From Chromobacterium paludis (GTDB lineage Bacteria > Pseudomonadota > Gammaproteobacteria > Burkholderiales > Chromobacteriaceae), in assembly GCF_008275125.1 (NCBI RefSeq), contig NZ_CP043473.1, positions 1,116,001 through 1,180,000 of the forward strand: a stretch of 64,000 bases of DNA, read 5' to 3'. Position 1 is the first letter of the stretch, and each line of letters starts with the position of its first letter. A program made the position numbers and the translations under genes. Under the pieces are notes generated by a model. That model was not told the origin of the DNA, did no database searches, and saw only the letters and a list, made by a program, of their open reading frames with translations. Shown here piece by piece: positions 18,272-27,325 of this stretch.

Positions 18272-20230
18272 ATGAAACCCGTTAGCCGCGTTCTAGTGGT
18301 CAGCGACGATGTGACTTGGCAGGCTGAAGTGATGGCCGGTCTGGGGGCTGCCGCCGTGCGGCTGGAGAATCCGTTTGGCCTGACTTTCGTCGCCGCCAAC
18401 ACCACGGCGGAAACCATGGACTTGCTGGCCCGCGACGGCGAGGTGCAAGTGGTGCTGGTGGATCGGCAACTGAAAGGCACGGCCAATGGCGAGGCCGCGG
18501 CGCAGCTGGCTAACCGCATCAGCGATTTCCGTCCGGAAATCTCGCTTTACGTTTTTTTGCAGAACGACGACGAGCGCGCCTTGGTCGAGGAGTTGGCCAG
18601 CCATGCCGTGGACGGTTACTTCTACCGCGACGAGGCCGACTTCAACGGCTGGTTCCGCATCCTGGTGGCCGAGCTGGCGGACAAGTCCGCCACGCCGTTC
18701 TACGACAAGCTCAAGCAGTACGTGCGCATGGCCAAGGACTCTTGGCATACGCCGGGCCACTCCGGCGGGGATTCGCTGAAGGGCAGCCCGTGGGTGGGCG
18801 ACTTCCACGACTTTGCCGGCGAGCACCTGTTGCGGGCCGACTTGTCGGTATCGGTGCCCATGCTGGACTCGCTGCTGCATCCCACCGGCGTCATCGCCGA
18901 GGCGCAGATGCTGGCCGCCAAGGCCTTCGGCGCGCGCAAGACTTACTTCGCCACCAACGGCACCTCCACATCCAATAAGGTGATTTTCCAGACCTTGCTG
19001 GCGCCGGGCGACAAGCTGCTGCTGGATCGCAATTGCCACAAGTCCGTGCATCACGGCGTGATCCTGTCCGGCGCGCGGCCGGTGTATCTGGATTCTTCCA
19101 TCAATCGCCAGTACGGCATTTTCGGCCCGGTGCCCAAGGCCACCATTTTCCGGGCGATAGAGGAAAACCCGGACGCCCGCGTGCTGATTCTGACCTCATG
19201 CACTTACGATGGCCTGCGCTATGACCTGAAGCCCATCATCGAGGCCGCGCACGAGCGGGGCATTAAGGTGATCGTGGACGAGGCCTGGTACGGCTTCGCG
19301 CGCTTCCATCCTGCCTTCCGGCCGACGGCGCTGGAATCCGGCGCCGACTATGTCACGCAGAGCACGCACAAGATCCTGTCCGCGTTCTCGCAGGCCAGCA
19401 TGATCCACGTCAACGACCCGCGCTTCGACGAGCATCTGTTCCGCGAAAACTTCAATATGCACGCGTCCACCAGTCCGCAGTACAACCTGATCGCCAGTCT
19501 GGACGTGGCGCGCAAGCAAGCGGTGATGGAAGGCTACCGCTTGCTGGACCGCACCTTGAAGCTGGCGCAGGAATTGCGCGAAAAGATCAACTCCACCGGC
19601 GCATTCCGTGTGTTGGAGCTGGAAGACCTGCTGCCGGAGGACGTGAGGGAGGATGGCATCCAGCTCGATCCGACCAAGCTGACGGTCGATTTCAGCCAGT
19701 CCGGCTTCACCGCGGACGAGCTGCAGCAGGCGCTGTTCGAGCGCTACAACATTCAGGTGGAAAAATCCACGTTCAACACCATCACCTTGTTGCTGACCAT
19801 AGGCACCACGCGCAGCAAACTGTCCCGGCTGTACGACGCCATGCTGCGCCTGGCCAAGGAAAACCGCCCCGCCCGCGCGCTGGGACGCATGCCGGAGATT
19901 CCGCGTTTCACGCGGCTGGCGTGCCTGCCGCGCGACGCTTTTTATGAGGCCGGAGAGCGCTTGCCGCTGCTGGATGACGATGGCCGCCCCAATCCCGCGC
20001 TAAGCGGCCGGGTGTGCTGCGACCAGATCGTGCCGTATCCGCCGGGCATCCCCGTTTTGGTGCCGGGACAGGTGATAGACGACACGATCCTGGCTTATCT
20101 CGCGCGGCTGCAGAAGACGCAGAAAACCATTGAAATGCACGGTTTGGCCGAGGATGGCGGGGAGTTTTACCTGCGCGTGCTGCGTCCGGACGAGTGGGCG
20201 GAGCTGCCGAGCCGCGCGCTATTCAATTGA
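18272..20230 (+). CDS. Orn/Lys/Arg decarboxylase family protein (PLP-dependent)
   Basis: Fold-type I PLP decarboxylase, 652 aa, of the bacterial inducible Orn/Lys/Arg class: an N-terminal receiver-like wing domain (to about residue 130, with LLARDGEVQVVLVD), the PLP domain with the Schiff-base lysine in STHKILSA (about residue 367) and a C-terminal domain ending PSRALFN. At 652 aa it is shorter than CadA, AdiA or SpeF (about 710-755). AGGAG precedes ATG 18272. Substrate cannot be read from sequence; position directly upstream of argF-argG makes arginine or ornithine attractive. Such enzymes support acid resistance or polyamine synthesis. Confidence 0.88.
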   Translation: MKPVSRVLVVSDDVTWQAEVMAGLGAAAVRLENPFGLTFVAANTTAETMDLLARDGEVQVVLVDRQLKGTANGEAAAQLANRISDFRPEISLYVFLQNDDERALVEELASHAVDGYFYRDEADFNGWFRILVAELADKSATPFYDKLKQYVRMAKDSWHTPGHSGGDSLKGSPWVGDFHDFAGEHLLRADLSVSVPMLDSLLHPTGVIAEAQMLAAKAFGARKTYFATNGTSTSNKVIFQTLLAPGDKLLLDRNCHKSVHHGVILSGARPVYLDSSINRQYGIFGPVPKATIFRAIEENPDARVLILTSCTYDGLRYDLKPIIEAAHERGIKVIVDEAWYGFARFHPAFRPTALESGADYVTQSTHKILSAFSQASMIHVNDPRFDEHLFRENFNMHASTSPQYNLIASLDVARKQAVMEGYRLLDRTLKLAQELREKINSTGAFRVLELEDLLPEDVREDGIQLDPTKLTVDFSQSGFTADELQQALFERYNIQVEKSTFNTITLLLTIGTTRSKLSRLYDAMLRLAKENRPARALGRMPEIPRFTRLACLPRDAFYEAGERLPLLDDDGRPNPALSGRVCCDQIVPYPPGIPVLVPGQVIDDTILAYLARLQKTQKTIEMHGLAEDGGEFYLRVLRPDEWAELPSRALFN

Positions 20231-20238
20231 GTGCTTGT

Positions 20239-20282
20239 CAGACAGTGCGATTTCCGATAAATATAAGAAATGTCGCATTTCT
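20239..20282 (+). promoter_or_regulatory. candidate argF promoter with overlapping palindrome
   Basis: CAGACA (20239-20244) and TATAAG (20262-20267) are 17 bases apart, and AGAAATG-TCG-CATTTCT (20266-20282) is a perfect 7-3-7 inverted repeat covering the expected start of transcription. It does not match the ArgR box pattern. It could be an operator or the first hairpin of the leader. Confidence 0.4.
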
Positions 20283-20354
20283 ATAAAACATGCCCGTGTT
20301 CTTGTGGAGGTGCGGCATTTAGTAAAGTGACTTGAGACCAGCGTGTAGTAATGT

Positions 20355-20409
20355 GCCGTTGCGCATGAAATCACCTCTCGGTGTTGCACGCGCAGCGGCT
20401 TCTTTTTTT
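20355..20409 (+). terminator. terminator-like hairpin in the argF leader (possible attenuator)
   Basis: GCCGTTGCGC (20355-20364) pairs with GCGCAGCGGC (20390-20399) with one G-T pair, an inner CACC-TCTC-GGTG stem extends it, and TTCTTTTTTT follows. The T-run ends only 12 bases before the argF start codon, leaving no room for a separate promoter, so argF transcripts must read through it. This is the geometry of transcription attenuation. Confidence 0.6.
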
Positions 20410-20421
20410 GATTGGAGCATC

Positions 20422-21345
20422 ATGACGTCAGTAAGGCATTACCTGCAATTCAGCGACCTCACTCCCGATGAGTATCACCATCTCTTCGCGCGAAGCCAGG
20501 TCCTGAAGCGACGACAAAGCGCCGGGGAGTTGCATCGGCCGCTAGTCGGCAAGGTGATGTCCATGGTGTTCGAAAAGAATTCCACGCGCACTCGCGTTTC
20601 CTTTGAAGCCGGCATGGCCCAGCTGGGCGGCCACGCCATGTTTCTGGATACCAAGAGTTCGCAGATCGGCCGCGGGGAGCCCATCGAGGACACCGCGCGC
20701 GTGCTGTCCCGGATGAGCGACATCATCATGATCCGCACCTATGAGCAAGGCCTGGTGGAAACCCTGGCCCAGTATTCGCGCGTGCCGGTGATCAATGGCC
20801 TGACCAACGAATACCATCCGTGCCAGATCCTGGCCGACATCTTCACCTATGTGGAGCGGCACGGCTCGATCCAGGGCAAGACGGTGGCGTGGATTGGCGA
20901 CGGCAACAATGTCTGCCGCACTTGGCTGCAAGCGGCAGCCGTGCTGGGCTTCAAGCTCAAGGTGGCGTCGCCGGCCGGCTACGAGCTGAAAGCATTGGAT
21001 GGCCAATCCTACGGCGCGGAAACGCTCGAACTGTTCCAGGATCCGGCCCAGGCCGTGCGGGGCGCGGACATCGTCACCACCGACGTGTTCACCAGCATGG
21101 GATTCGAAGCCGAGCAGGCCGCGCGCCGCGAGGCTTTCGAAGGCTATCAGGTGACGGCCGGGCTGATGAAGCACGCCAAGCCAGAGGCGCTGTTCATGCA
21201 CTGCCTGCCCGCCCACCGCGGCGAGGAAGTGGCGGCAGAGGTGATAGACGGCCCGCAAAGCGTGGTGTGGGACGAGGCGGAAAACCGCATGCACGTGCAG
21301 AAAGCCTTGATCGAGTATCTATTGCTGGGGCGTCGCGAGGACTGA
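20422..21345 (+). CDS. argF: ornithine carbamoyltransferase
   Basis: Anabolic OTCase, 307 aa: carbamoyl phosphate plus ornithine to citrulline, the sixth step of arginine synthesis, cytoplasmic trimer. Signature motifs are complete: carbamoyl-phosphate loop STRTR near residues 54-58, HPCQ near 132 and the ornithine-binding HCLPAHRGEE near 260. The sequence resembles the short anabolic Pseudomonas-type ArgF. ATG 20422 (MTSVRHYLQFSDLTPDEY) matches the family start and has TTGGAG 4 bases upstream; a longer frame reaching back to 20332 would run through the leader hairpin and is rejected. argG follows after 48 bp. Confidence 0.95.
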   Translation: MTSVRHYLQFSDLTPDEYHHLFARSQVLKRRQSAGELHRPLVGKVMSMVFEKNSTRTRVSFEAGMAQLGGHAMFLDTKSSQIGRGEPIEDTARVLSRMSDIIMIRTYEQGLVETLAQYSRVPVINGLTNEYHPCQILADIFTYVERHGSIQGKTVAWIGDGNNVCRTWLQAAAVLGFKLKVASPAGYELKALDGQSYGAETLELFQDPAQAVRGADIVTTDVFTSMGFEAEQAARREAFEGYQVTAGLMKHAKPEALFMHCLPAHRGEEVAAEVIDGPQSVVWDEAENRMHVQKALIEYLLLGRRED

Positions 21346-21393
21346 GTCCCGCCCGGCAATCGATCCGCAAACAATTCAGTAGGAAGAGAAGCA

Positions 21394-22620
21394 ATGTCTG
21401 ACATCAAAAAAGTGGTTTTGGCGTACTCCGGCGGCCTGGATACCTCGGTGATCCTCAAGTGGCTGCAAGACGAATACCAATGCGAGGTGGTGACTTTCAC
21501 CGCCGACATCGGCCAGGGCGAGGAAGTGGAGCCGGCGCGGCAAAAAGCCGTCTCGTTGGGCATCAAGCCCGAGAACATCTTCATCGAGGACCTGCGCGAA
21601 GAGTTCGTGCGCGATTATGTCTACCCGATGTTCCGCGCCAACACCATCTATGAGGGCGAATACCTGCTGGGCACCTCCATCGCCCGGCCGCTGATCGCCA
21701 AGCGCCAGATCGAGATCGCCAACCAGGTGGGCGCGGACGCCGTGTCGCACGGCGCCACCGGCAAGGGCAATGATCAGGTCCGTTTCGAGCTGGGTTACTA
21801 CGCGCTGAAGCCGGACGTGAAAGTGATCGCGCCGTGGCGCGAGTGGGACCTGCTGTCGCGCGAGAAGCTGCTGGCTTACGCCGAGGCGCACGGCATCGAC
21901 ATCAGCAAGAAGAAGAACGGCGGCAGCCCGTATTCCATGGATGCCAACCTGCTGCACATCTCCTACGAGGGAACGGTGCTGGAAGACCCGGCACAGGAGC
22001 CGGAAGAAGATATGTGGCTGTGGAGCGTCAGCCCGGAAAACGCGCCGGACCAGGCCGAGTACGTGGAGCTGGAGTACAGCAAGGGCGACATCGTCGCCGT
22101 GAATGGCCAGGCGCTGAGCCCGGCCGCGGTGTTGACCGAGCTGAACCGCCTGGGCAACAAGCACGGCATCGGCCGGCTGGACATCGTCGAGAACCGCTAC
22201 GTGGGCATGAAGTCGCGCGGTTGCTATGAAACGCCGGGCGGCACCATCATGCTGAAGGCGCACCGCGCCATCGAGTCCATCACCCTGGACCGCGAAGTGG
22301 CTCACCTGAAGGATGAGCTGATGCCGAAGTACGCCCAGCTGATCTACACGGGCTACTGGTGGAGCCCGGAGCGGGTCATGCTGCAGCAGATGATAGACGC
22401 GTCCCAGGCCACGGTGAACGGCTGGGTGCGGCTGAAGCTGTACAAGGGCAATGTGATCGTAGTGGGCCGCGAATCCAAGACCGATTCGCTGTTCGACCCG
22501 GCCATCGCCACTTTCGACGAAGACGGCGGCGCTTACAATCACGCCGACGCGGCCGGCTTCATCCGCTTGAACGCCTTGCGCATGCGCATCGCCGCCAATG
22601 CGCGGAGCAAGCGCAGCTGA
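21394..22620 (+). CDS. argG: argininosuccinate synthase
   Basis: Joins citrulline and aspartate using ATP to give argininosuccinate; cytoplasmic, 408 aa, the usual length of the bacterial short form. The N-type ATP pyrophosphatase loop [10 protein letters not shown] is at residues 9-18, [13 protein letters not shown] near 120-132, and the citrulline-contacting SPYSMDANL near 180. Strong GGAAGAGAAGC upstream. Cotranscribed with argF, so the pair performs consecutive steps. The third step, argH, is not in the window. Confidence 0.96.
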   Translation: MSDIKKVVLAYSGGLDTSVILKWLQDEYQCEVVTFTADIGQGEEVEPARQKAVSLGIKPENIFIEDLREEFVRDYVYPMFRANTIYEGEYLLGTSIARPLIAKRQIEIANQVGADAVSHGATGKGNDQVRFELGYYALKPDVKVIAPWREWDLLSREKLLAYAEAHGIDISKKKNGGSPYSMDANLLHISYEGTVLEDPAQEPEEDMWLWSVSPENAPDQAEYVELEYSKGDIVAVNGQALSPAAVLTELNRLGNKHGIGRLDIVENRYVGMKSRGCYETPGGTIMLKAHRAIESITLDREVAHLKDELMPKYAQLIYTGYWWSPERVMLQQMIDASQATVNGWVRLKLYKGNVIVVGRESKTDSLFDPAIATFDEDGGAYNHADAAGFIRLNALRMRIAANARSKRS

Positions 22621-22644
22621 TACAATCAGGTTAATGTCATTGAC

Positions 22645-22669
22645 ATGGCGGCCGATGGCCGCCATTTTT
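22645..22669 (+). terminator. Rho-independent terminator of argF-argG
   Basis: ATGGCGGCC-GAT-GGCCGCCAT is a perfect 9-bp stem followed by TTTTC, 24 bases after the argG stop. Confidence 0.9.
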
Positions 22670-22693
22670 CATTCTTAATCTTTGGGAGTGGTG

Positions 22694-23605
22694 ATGCGCG
22701 CCAATCAGTGGATACCTTGGGTATTCGTGCTGTTGTGGAGCACGGGCTTTACCGGCGCCAAGCTGGGCTTGCCGTACTGCGGGCCATTTACTTTCCTGGC
22801 CATCCGCATGGCCCTGACCCTGCTGTGCTTTGCCGGTCTGGTGGTGGTGTTGCGGCCGGCCTGGCCCCGCAAGGCGCAGATGCGCAGCCAGTGGGTCAGC
22901 GGCGGCCTGTTGCATGGCGGCTATCTGGGCTGTTTGTTCGCCGCGATCAAGCTGGGCGTGCCGGCGGGCCTGGCTGCCCTGGTCATGGGTCTGCAACCCC
23001 TGCTGACGGCCTTGCTGTCCTGGCGCCTGGACGGGCAGCGCTTCCGCGCCATCCAATGGCTGGGAATGGCGTTGGGCCTGGGCGGCACGACGCTGGTGAT
23101 AGCCGGCAGCAAGGGACTGGTCTTGAGCGGCAACCCAGGCATTGTCTTCGTCGCTGCCGGCTTGTTGATGATTACTTTCGGCACGCTCTATCAAAAACGC
23201 AAAGGGCAAGGCGCGCATCCTTTGACCGGCGCCTTTCATCAATACCTGGCGGCATTTGCCGTGACCGGCATGCTCGCCTTGCTGTTCGAGCGCGGCGACA
23301 AGGTGGTGTGGAGCGGGCAATTCCTGTTCGCCCTGGGCTGGAGCGTGGTCATGTTGTCCATCCTGGCGGTGCTGCTGTTGATGCGCATGCTGCGAGATGG
23401 CGATGTCAGCCGCGTGGCGGCCTATCTGTATCTGGTGCCCGGCCTGACCGCGCTCCAGGCCTGGTGGCTGTTTGACGAGCGCTTGAGCGCCCCGGCCCTG
23501 GGCGGTATCGTTATGGCTGCGGCGGGCGTGGCGCTGGTGTTGCGCGGCGGCCGCTCTCCTTCAATGACCCCATCCTGCCGCCATGGCGGAGCAGGCGAGA
23601 ACTGA
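22694..23605 (+). CDS. EamA/DMT family transporter
   Basis: Inner-membrane drug/metabolite transporter of 303 aa with about ten hydrophobic helices in two EamA repeats (residues about 5-135 and 150-285). Typical features: WSTGFTGAKLGLPYCGPFTFLAIR after helix 1 and GVALVLRGGR at the end of helix 10. ATG 22694 has GGGAG at the right spacing; an upstream in-frame TTG is less likely. The substrate is unknown; amino acids or related metabolites are common in the family. Its 3' end lies next to the small DUF2788 gene. Confidence 0.88.
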   Translation: MRANQWIPWVFVLLWSTGFTGAKLGLPYCGPFTFLAIRMALTLLCFAGLVVVLRPAWPRKAQMRSQWVSGGLLHGGYLGCLFAAIKLGVPAGLAALVMGLQPLLTALLSWRLDGQRFRAIQWLGMALGLGGTTLVIAGSKGLVLSGNPGIVFVAAGLLMITFGTLYQKRKGQGAHPLTGAFHQYLAAFAVTGMLALLFERGDKVVWSGQFLFALGWSVVMLSILAVLLLMRMLRDGDVSRVAAYLYLVPGLTALQAWWLFDERLSAPALGGIVMAAAGVALVLRGGRSPSMTPSCRHGGAGEN

Positions 23606-23609
23606 CAAG

Positions 23610-23813
23610 ATGTCCGAAGAGCAATTCACCAATATTTCCATGGCGGTCTGCCTGACCGGTCTGATCCTGTTCATGGGCTTCATCATCTGGGACTTGGGCA
23701 AGCAGTCCAAGGCCGGCAAACTGGGCATGTTCGTGCTGTTCCTGGCGCTGGGCTTCGGCGTGACCGGCTTCGTGTTCAAGACCGTGCTGGTGGAGTTCCT
23801 GTTGAAGAAGTGA
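23610..23813 (+). CDS. DUF2788 family small membrane protein
   Basis: A 67-aa protein with two membrane helices (about residues 9-28, TNISMAVCLTGLILFMGFII, and 40-62), separated by DLGKQSKAGKLG. Recognised as the DUF2788 type found in beta- and gammaproteobacteria; function unknown. The Met at 23610 fits the family; a Met nine codons earlier overlaps the transporter gene. It begins 4 bases after the transporter stop and is probably cotranscribed with it. Confidence 0.75.
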   Translation: MSEEQFTNISMAVCLTGLILFMGFIIWDLGKQSKAGKLGMFVLFLALGFGVTGFVFKTVLVEFLLKK

Positions 23814-23836
23814 GTTCTGATGCGGCCGCGTCTGCT

Positions 23837-25156
23837 CTAGAACACGCCTAAGTTGCTGCTTGGCATGCTTAAAGAGGCGGGCAGGGTTGGTGCGATCACA
23901 ATGAAAGGCACCAGATGCCTATTTGCGGGGATGTCGTTCTGGCAGGAGTTTTTGTCATAAGGGCTACCAGGTGCACACCAAATTTCCCGGCGCAGGGGAT
24001 GGTCTGAGGTGACGATGACGGAAAAGTCATTGCCAAAACGGTTTTTCATCCGGCCCAGCAGCCCGGCTAGCACGATGCTGGCCCTGTTTAGATTGGCGCG
24101 GTAGTGTACTCCAATATCTTCCTTGGCTTCCATTCCATCCTCCATCGCGGGGTGTGGGAGCGGGAGGTGGAGATATAACAAACCGCCGCTTTGCCAAAAT
24201 GGGGCCTCCAGCGTGGCCTTCAGTAACTGATTGACGGCTAAATCTCTGGCTCCTGAGTGGAGGCGACATTCCGCTCTCTGCGAGAGTAAGGGCAGGCTGC
24301 ATGGCAGGATCTGCTGCGCGGACGGCATGAAAACACCATTGACTCGATGGCAGTAGCGCAGGCCTTGGATGGCGCAGTAAGGGTGCCAGAAACCAACCAT
24401 ATCCAGATCTGGGCGTCCGGCATGCAGTTTGGAGAAGTCTATCGAACGGGTCGGCGAGCATAGGCGTGTGCTGCCGCAAGGGGTGACGTCATCGAAACGA
24501 TGCCCGGTCAGCATGGCTGGAATGGCGTTGACGGTATTTTGACCCGCAGAAGGGATGATGGCCGTGCGTGATTGCAGCTTTTCGGTTTGGATTGTCTGCA
24601 GCAACGGCGCAATAAACTCCGGACCTGTTTCATCGAGCAGAAGCACAAGCGTGGCATGCTGGCTTGCCGCAGCATAAGGGCGTTCTTTCCCAAAGACCGT
24701 TTGTTCCGGCGTGCTGTTAAATAGGGATAGCGCGTAAGGAGTCAGCAAGTAGATGGCCATGGCTGCAATGCTGGCATTGCGTACTCTCAGCCATATTTCT
24801 TGCGGGATGCGCTTGGCAATAAGCCAGCAGGCCGCGAGAGTGAGCAAGGCCAGCAAGAGTTTGACACCCAAGGGCCAAGGGTCTGGGCTAAGCTGGCTTT
24901 TCCCAAATTTGAGTGCGAACAATGCACCGGTGGTCAAGACAAAGGTCTTTTGCGACTGCATGTTCAGGCGGCATAGGGTAAGGAAAAGGCCGCACAGCAA
25001 TAAACCTATGACCAATAAAATGGATGTGTCGGGCAGAATGGATGCGATAGTGAGTCCGCCGTGATACACCGCGCTGGCAAGCGGGCCAGCTTGCGATAGA
25101 GACAGTAGAGCTATCAGCAATAAACTGGCCAGGGCATCTTTATTGAGACGCATCAT
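23837..25156 (-). CDS. membrane-anchored alkaline-phosphatase/sulfatase-fold hydrolase
   Basis: 439 aa: four or five membrane helices (residues about 5-155), then a periplasmic alkaline-phosphatase-fold domain. In that domain LLLDETG (about 195) would hold the first metal ligands, GQNTVNAIPAMLTG (about 228-241) the Thr nucleophile seen in phosphoethanolamine transferases and LTA synthase-like proteins, HLPLPHP near 350 and VTSDH near 395 further ligands. It probably moves or removes a phospho- or sulfo-group on an envelope glycan; the substrate is not visible. Its start overlaps the end of the methyltransferase gene by 17 bases, and base composition is AT-richer than the core genes. Confidence 0.72.
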   Translation of the reverse strand: MMRLNKDALASLLLIALLSLSQAGPLASAVYHGGLTIASILPDTSILLVIGLLLCGLFLTLCRLNMQSQKTFVLTTGALFALKFGKSQLSPDPWPLGVKLLLALLTLAACWLIAKRIPQEIWLRVRNASIAAMAIYLLTPYALSLFNSTPEQTVFGKERPYAAASQHATLVLLLDETGPEFIAPLLQTIQTEKLQSRTAIIPSAGQNTVNAIPAMLTGHRFDDVTPCGSTRLCSPTRSIDFSKLHAGRPDLDMVGFWHPYCAIQGLRYCHRVNGVFMPSAQQILPCSLPLLSQRAECRLHSGARDLAVNQLLKATLEAPFWQSGGLLYLHLPLPHPAMEDGMEAKEDIGVHYRANLNRASIVLAGLLGRMKNRFGNDFSVIVTSDHPLRREIWCAPGSPYDKNSCQNDIPANRHLVPFIVIAPTLPASLSMPSSNLGVF

Positions 25157-26118
25157 TGTTTTTTTCCAACAGGAGTAAATGGCGATGCGTGCCGGTCAGC
25201 GGAGTTTCATCTCGGAGGTGGAATTGTTCGAGAAAAGCGGCTCGCTGTGCGGCCAAGGGAAATTCGGATGGGGAGCGGCGACGGTCTTGGCATAGCTTGC
25301 CCACCAATGGGTCCTGCTCGTCTATGAGTTCCACGATCAGCCATTTGCGCGTCAGCTTGGCTGCAAATTCCGCGATTTTAGGGAAGGGAATGGACAGCGA
25401 GATGGCTAGGTGATGGATCAGCGCCAGCATCATGCTTAAGTCTGATATCGAGCCCACGCGGCTTGGTAGGCTTGAGAACTCCTCTCCCGCCCAGCCGCGG
25501 CCAGCGCTCATGTCGTCAAGGTTCGCCACCACGGGATAAAGCGCGCGGTTGTCGCGATTGGCGGCATAGAGCTTGTCGATGCAATCCAAATCCGCGTCCA
25601 AAGCGATGACGCTGGCGCCGAAGCGCTGAGCGAGCAGCGAGTATTCGCCAGTGTTGCAGCCAAAGTCCGCCACCCAAGATGGTTTAAGTTGATCCAGCCA
25701 TTTGCTGATGAAGGCGTGCTTTTCCTCGCGGGCTTTGGACGAATAGTGGCTATTGGTCTGCTGATAGTCGGTCCAGGCGCTGTCGCGCGCGCGCGGCGCG
25801 GCGCGGCCCAAGAACCAGTCGATCAGGTTGTACAGGTTGTTGTGGTAGCCTGCGCCCGGCTGCTTCTGCGCCTGGGCGGAAGCGCCGGCCCCATCGCTGC
25901 CTAGGCGGCTGATCAGCAGGGGCCAAAAGCGGCTGGTCAATAGACGGCTGCCCATCATGCCGCGGAAGCGATCGATATCGATGCCGTTGCGGTTCAACAA
26001 AAAGCAATCGTGCGCCGGAAAGCCGCAGTGCCGCGCGGCGGCCAGCGGGAAGACGAAGTGCTGCAAGTATTGGCTGAATGCCCACCAATGGCGGCTCTCT
26101 ATGCTCTGGAAGGACAGG
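25140..26118 (-). pseudogene. SAM-dependent methyltransferase, 3' part, split by IS
   Basis: C-terminal three quarters of a class I SAM methyltransferase. The SAM-binding motif VADFGCNTGEYSLLA is followed by VIALDADLDCIDKLY and the strand DLSMMLALIHHLA. An open frame continues upstream into the IS to 26195, but those first residues are IS-derived and not native. Joining this piece at the 9-bp duplication to 27326-27666 restores an uninterrupted 439-codon frame reading QPVFCDHLSFQSIESRHWW across the junction. The protein is therefore inactivated only by the insertion, which must be recent. Confidence 0.9.
26110..26118. repeat. target site duplication, left copy
   Basis: AAGGACAGG next to the left IS end; identical to 27317-27325. 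Removing the IS and one copy restores the methyltransferase frame. Confidence 0.95.
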
Positions 26119-27316
26119 CAGGGCAATCGCACCTTCACGTCATAAAGGCGACATGCCCAGCAACTCAGCCAAGGCCTCATCATCCCAGCCGGCACGCTTG
26201 CGTCGCACCCGCATGCTTTTCTTGGCCTGATACGGCGAACTACGCAGCAGGTTGAGCGCGAATTTCAGCAGCAGCGCAAAATTCTGCGGTCCATGATCTT
26301 CGCGCAATGGGCAGTTATCTTCCCGAAAAATCACATCCAGACACCAATGCAGGCCGTTTTCGATCGCCCAATGACGGCGCACCGCCTGCGCCAGCTCTTC
26401 CGCGCTCAACGCGCGCGACGACAAATAATAGCGCTGCTCCAGCGCCGATTGTCCGCGACCATCCAGCCGCACCGAATCCACGCGACCCACTGTTTGGCAG
26501 CCGGGCCAGGCCTGAGCGTCGACAATGCCGTCCGCCCGGGCTGTCACCACATGTTGCAACACCGTGCGGCCATGCCCTTTTTGCGCGCTGGCCACTCGCT
26601 CGGTGGGATGGTCATGCAGCGCGCACGCTACGGCCTGACGTAGCTTGGGCTGGTTCTCCTTCACCGCCAGCAAATAGTCCGCTTTACGCGCCACGATGGT
26701 CTTGGCAACCTCTTTCTGGCAGCCCATCGCATCCAGGCTGACCAGACAGCCCTCCACATCCAGTGCGGCCAGCAACGCCGGAATCGCAGTGATTTCATTG
26801 CTTTTGTCGGCGACTTTCTCCTGCCCCAGCGCCAAGCCCAGTTCGGTGGCGAAGGCGCTGACCATGTGCACCGGGCTGTGCGCGCCGCGAGCGGTGCCGC
26901 GCAGGCATTTGCCATCGATGGCGATCTGCTGGAACGAGCCCAGCAGTCCTTGCGTCCAGCTGCGGAAGGCGTTCTCGAACTGCTTGGGATCCAGCAGTCG
27001 GAACACGCGGTTGACGGTATCGTGAGAAGGAATGCCATTCTTCAACGGCAGGAAGCGCCGCAGCCAAGCTTCCTTAACCTCAGCCCACTCGACCGCCTCC
27101 ACAAAGCTCTCCGCCCCCGCGAAGATGGCGCACACGGCAATCACCAGAATTTCGTCCAGCGGATGGGCGATGTAGCGCCCGGTCCTCGGCTCGGGCACCT
27201 CGGCCAAATGTTCCATCAACGTTCCCATCCCGCACCGGTAAAACCTGGGAGTTCACCTCAAGTCTGGGTGGGTTGGCAAGTCTGTTTGCTTATGACAAGA
27301 AGGTGCGATTGCCCTG
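26119..27316 (-). mobile_element. complete ISAs1-family insertion sequence, 1198 bp
   Basis: The element has perfect 18-bp terminal inverted repeats: CAGGGCAATCGCACCTTC at 26119-26136 and its complement at 27299-27316. It carries one intact transposase gene and is bordered by 9-bp direct repeats AAGGACAGG at 26110-26118 and 27317-27325. Length, ends and duplication size fit the ISAs1 family. All parts are undamaged, so it may still be mobile. Confidence 0.96.
26140..27228 (-). CDS. ISAs1 family DDE transposase
   Basis: 362-aa cut-and-paste transposase of the ISAs1 (H-repeat associated) family. The DDE catalytic triad is visible: Asp in FQQIAIDGK (about residue 103), Asp in CLVSLDAMGCQKEVA (about 167) and Glu in RRHWAIENGLHWCLDV (about 290). 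The N-terminal DUF4338-like/H-repeat block HPLDEILVIAVCAIFAGAES is also intact. The frame is full length with no stops, and the gene fills the element, leaving 21 and 88 bp to the IS ends. Confidence 0.96.
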   Translation of the reverse strand: MGTLMEHLAEVPEPRTGRYIAHPLDEILVIAVCAIFAGAESFVEAVEWAEVKEAWLRRFLPLKNGIPSHDTVNRVFRLLDPKQFENAFRSWTQGLLGSFQQIAIDGKCLRGTARGAHSPVHMVSAFATELGLALGQEKVADKSNEITAIPALLAALDVEGCLVSLDAMGCQKEVAKTIVARKADYLLAVKENQPKLRQAVACALHDHPTERVASAQKGHGRTVLQHVVTARADGIVDAQAWPGCQTVGRVDSVRLDGRGQSALEQRYYLSSRALSAEELAQAVRRHWAIENGLHWCLDVIFREDNCPLREDHGPQNFALLLKFALNLLRSSPYQAKKSMRVRRKRAGWDDEALAELLGMSPL

Positions 27317-27325
27317 AAGGACAGG
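27317..27325. repeat. target site duplication, right copy
   Basis: AAGGACAGG directly after the right IS end, matching 26110-26118. Confidence 0.95.

Noticed and set aside
20332..20421. Longer argF start adding 30 residues
   Set aside because: The extension would be translated through the leader hairpin and has no family match, whereas ATG 20422 has a good ribosome-binding site.
26140..26195. Extra N-terminal residues of the downstream methyltransferase frame
   Set aside because: They are encoded by the IS end; the native sequence resumes only at the target duplication.
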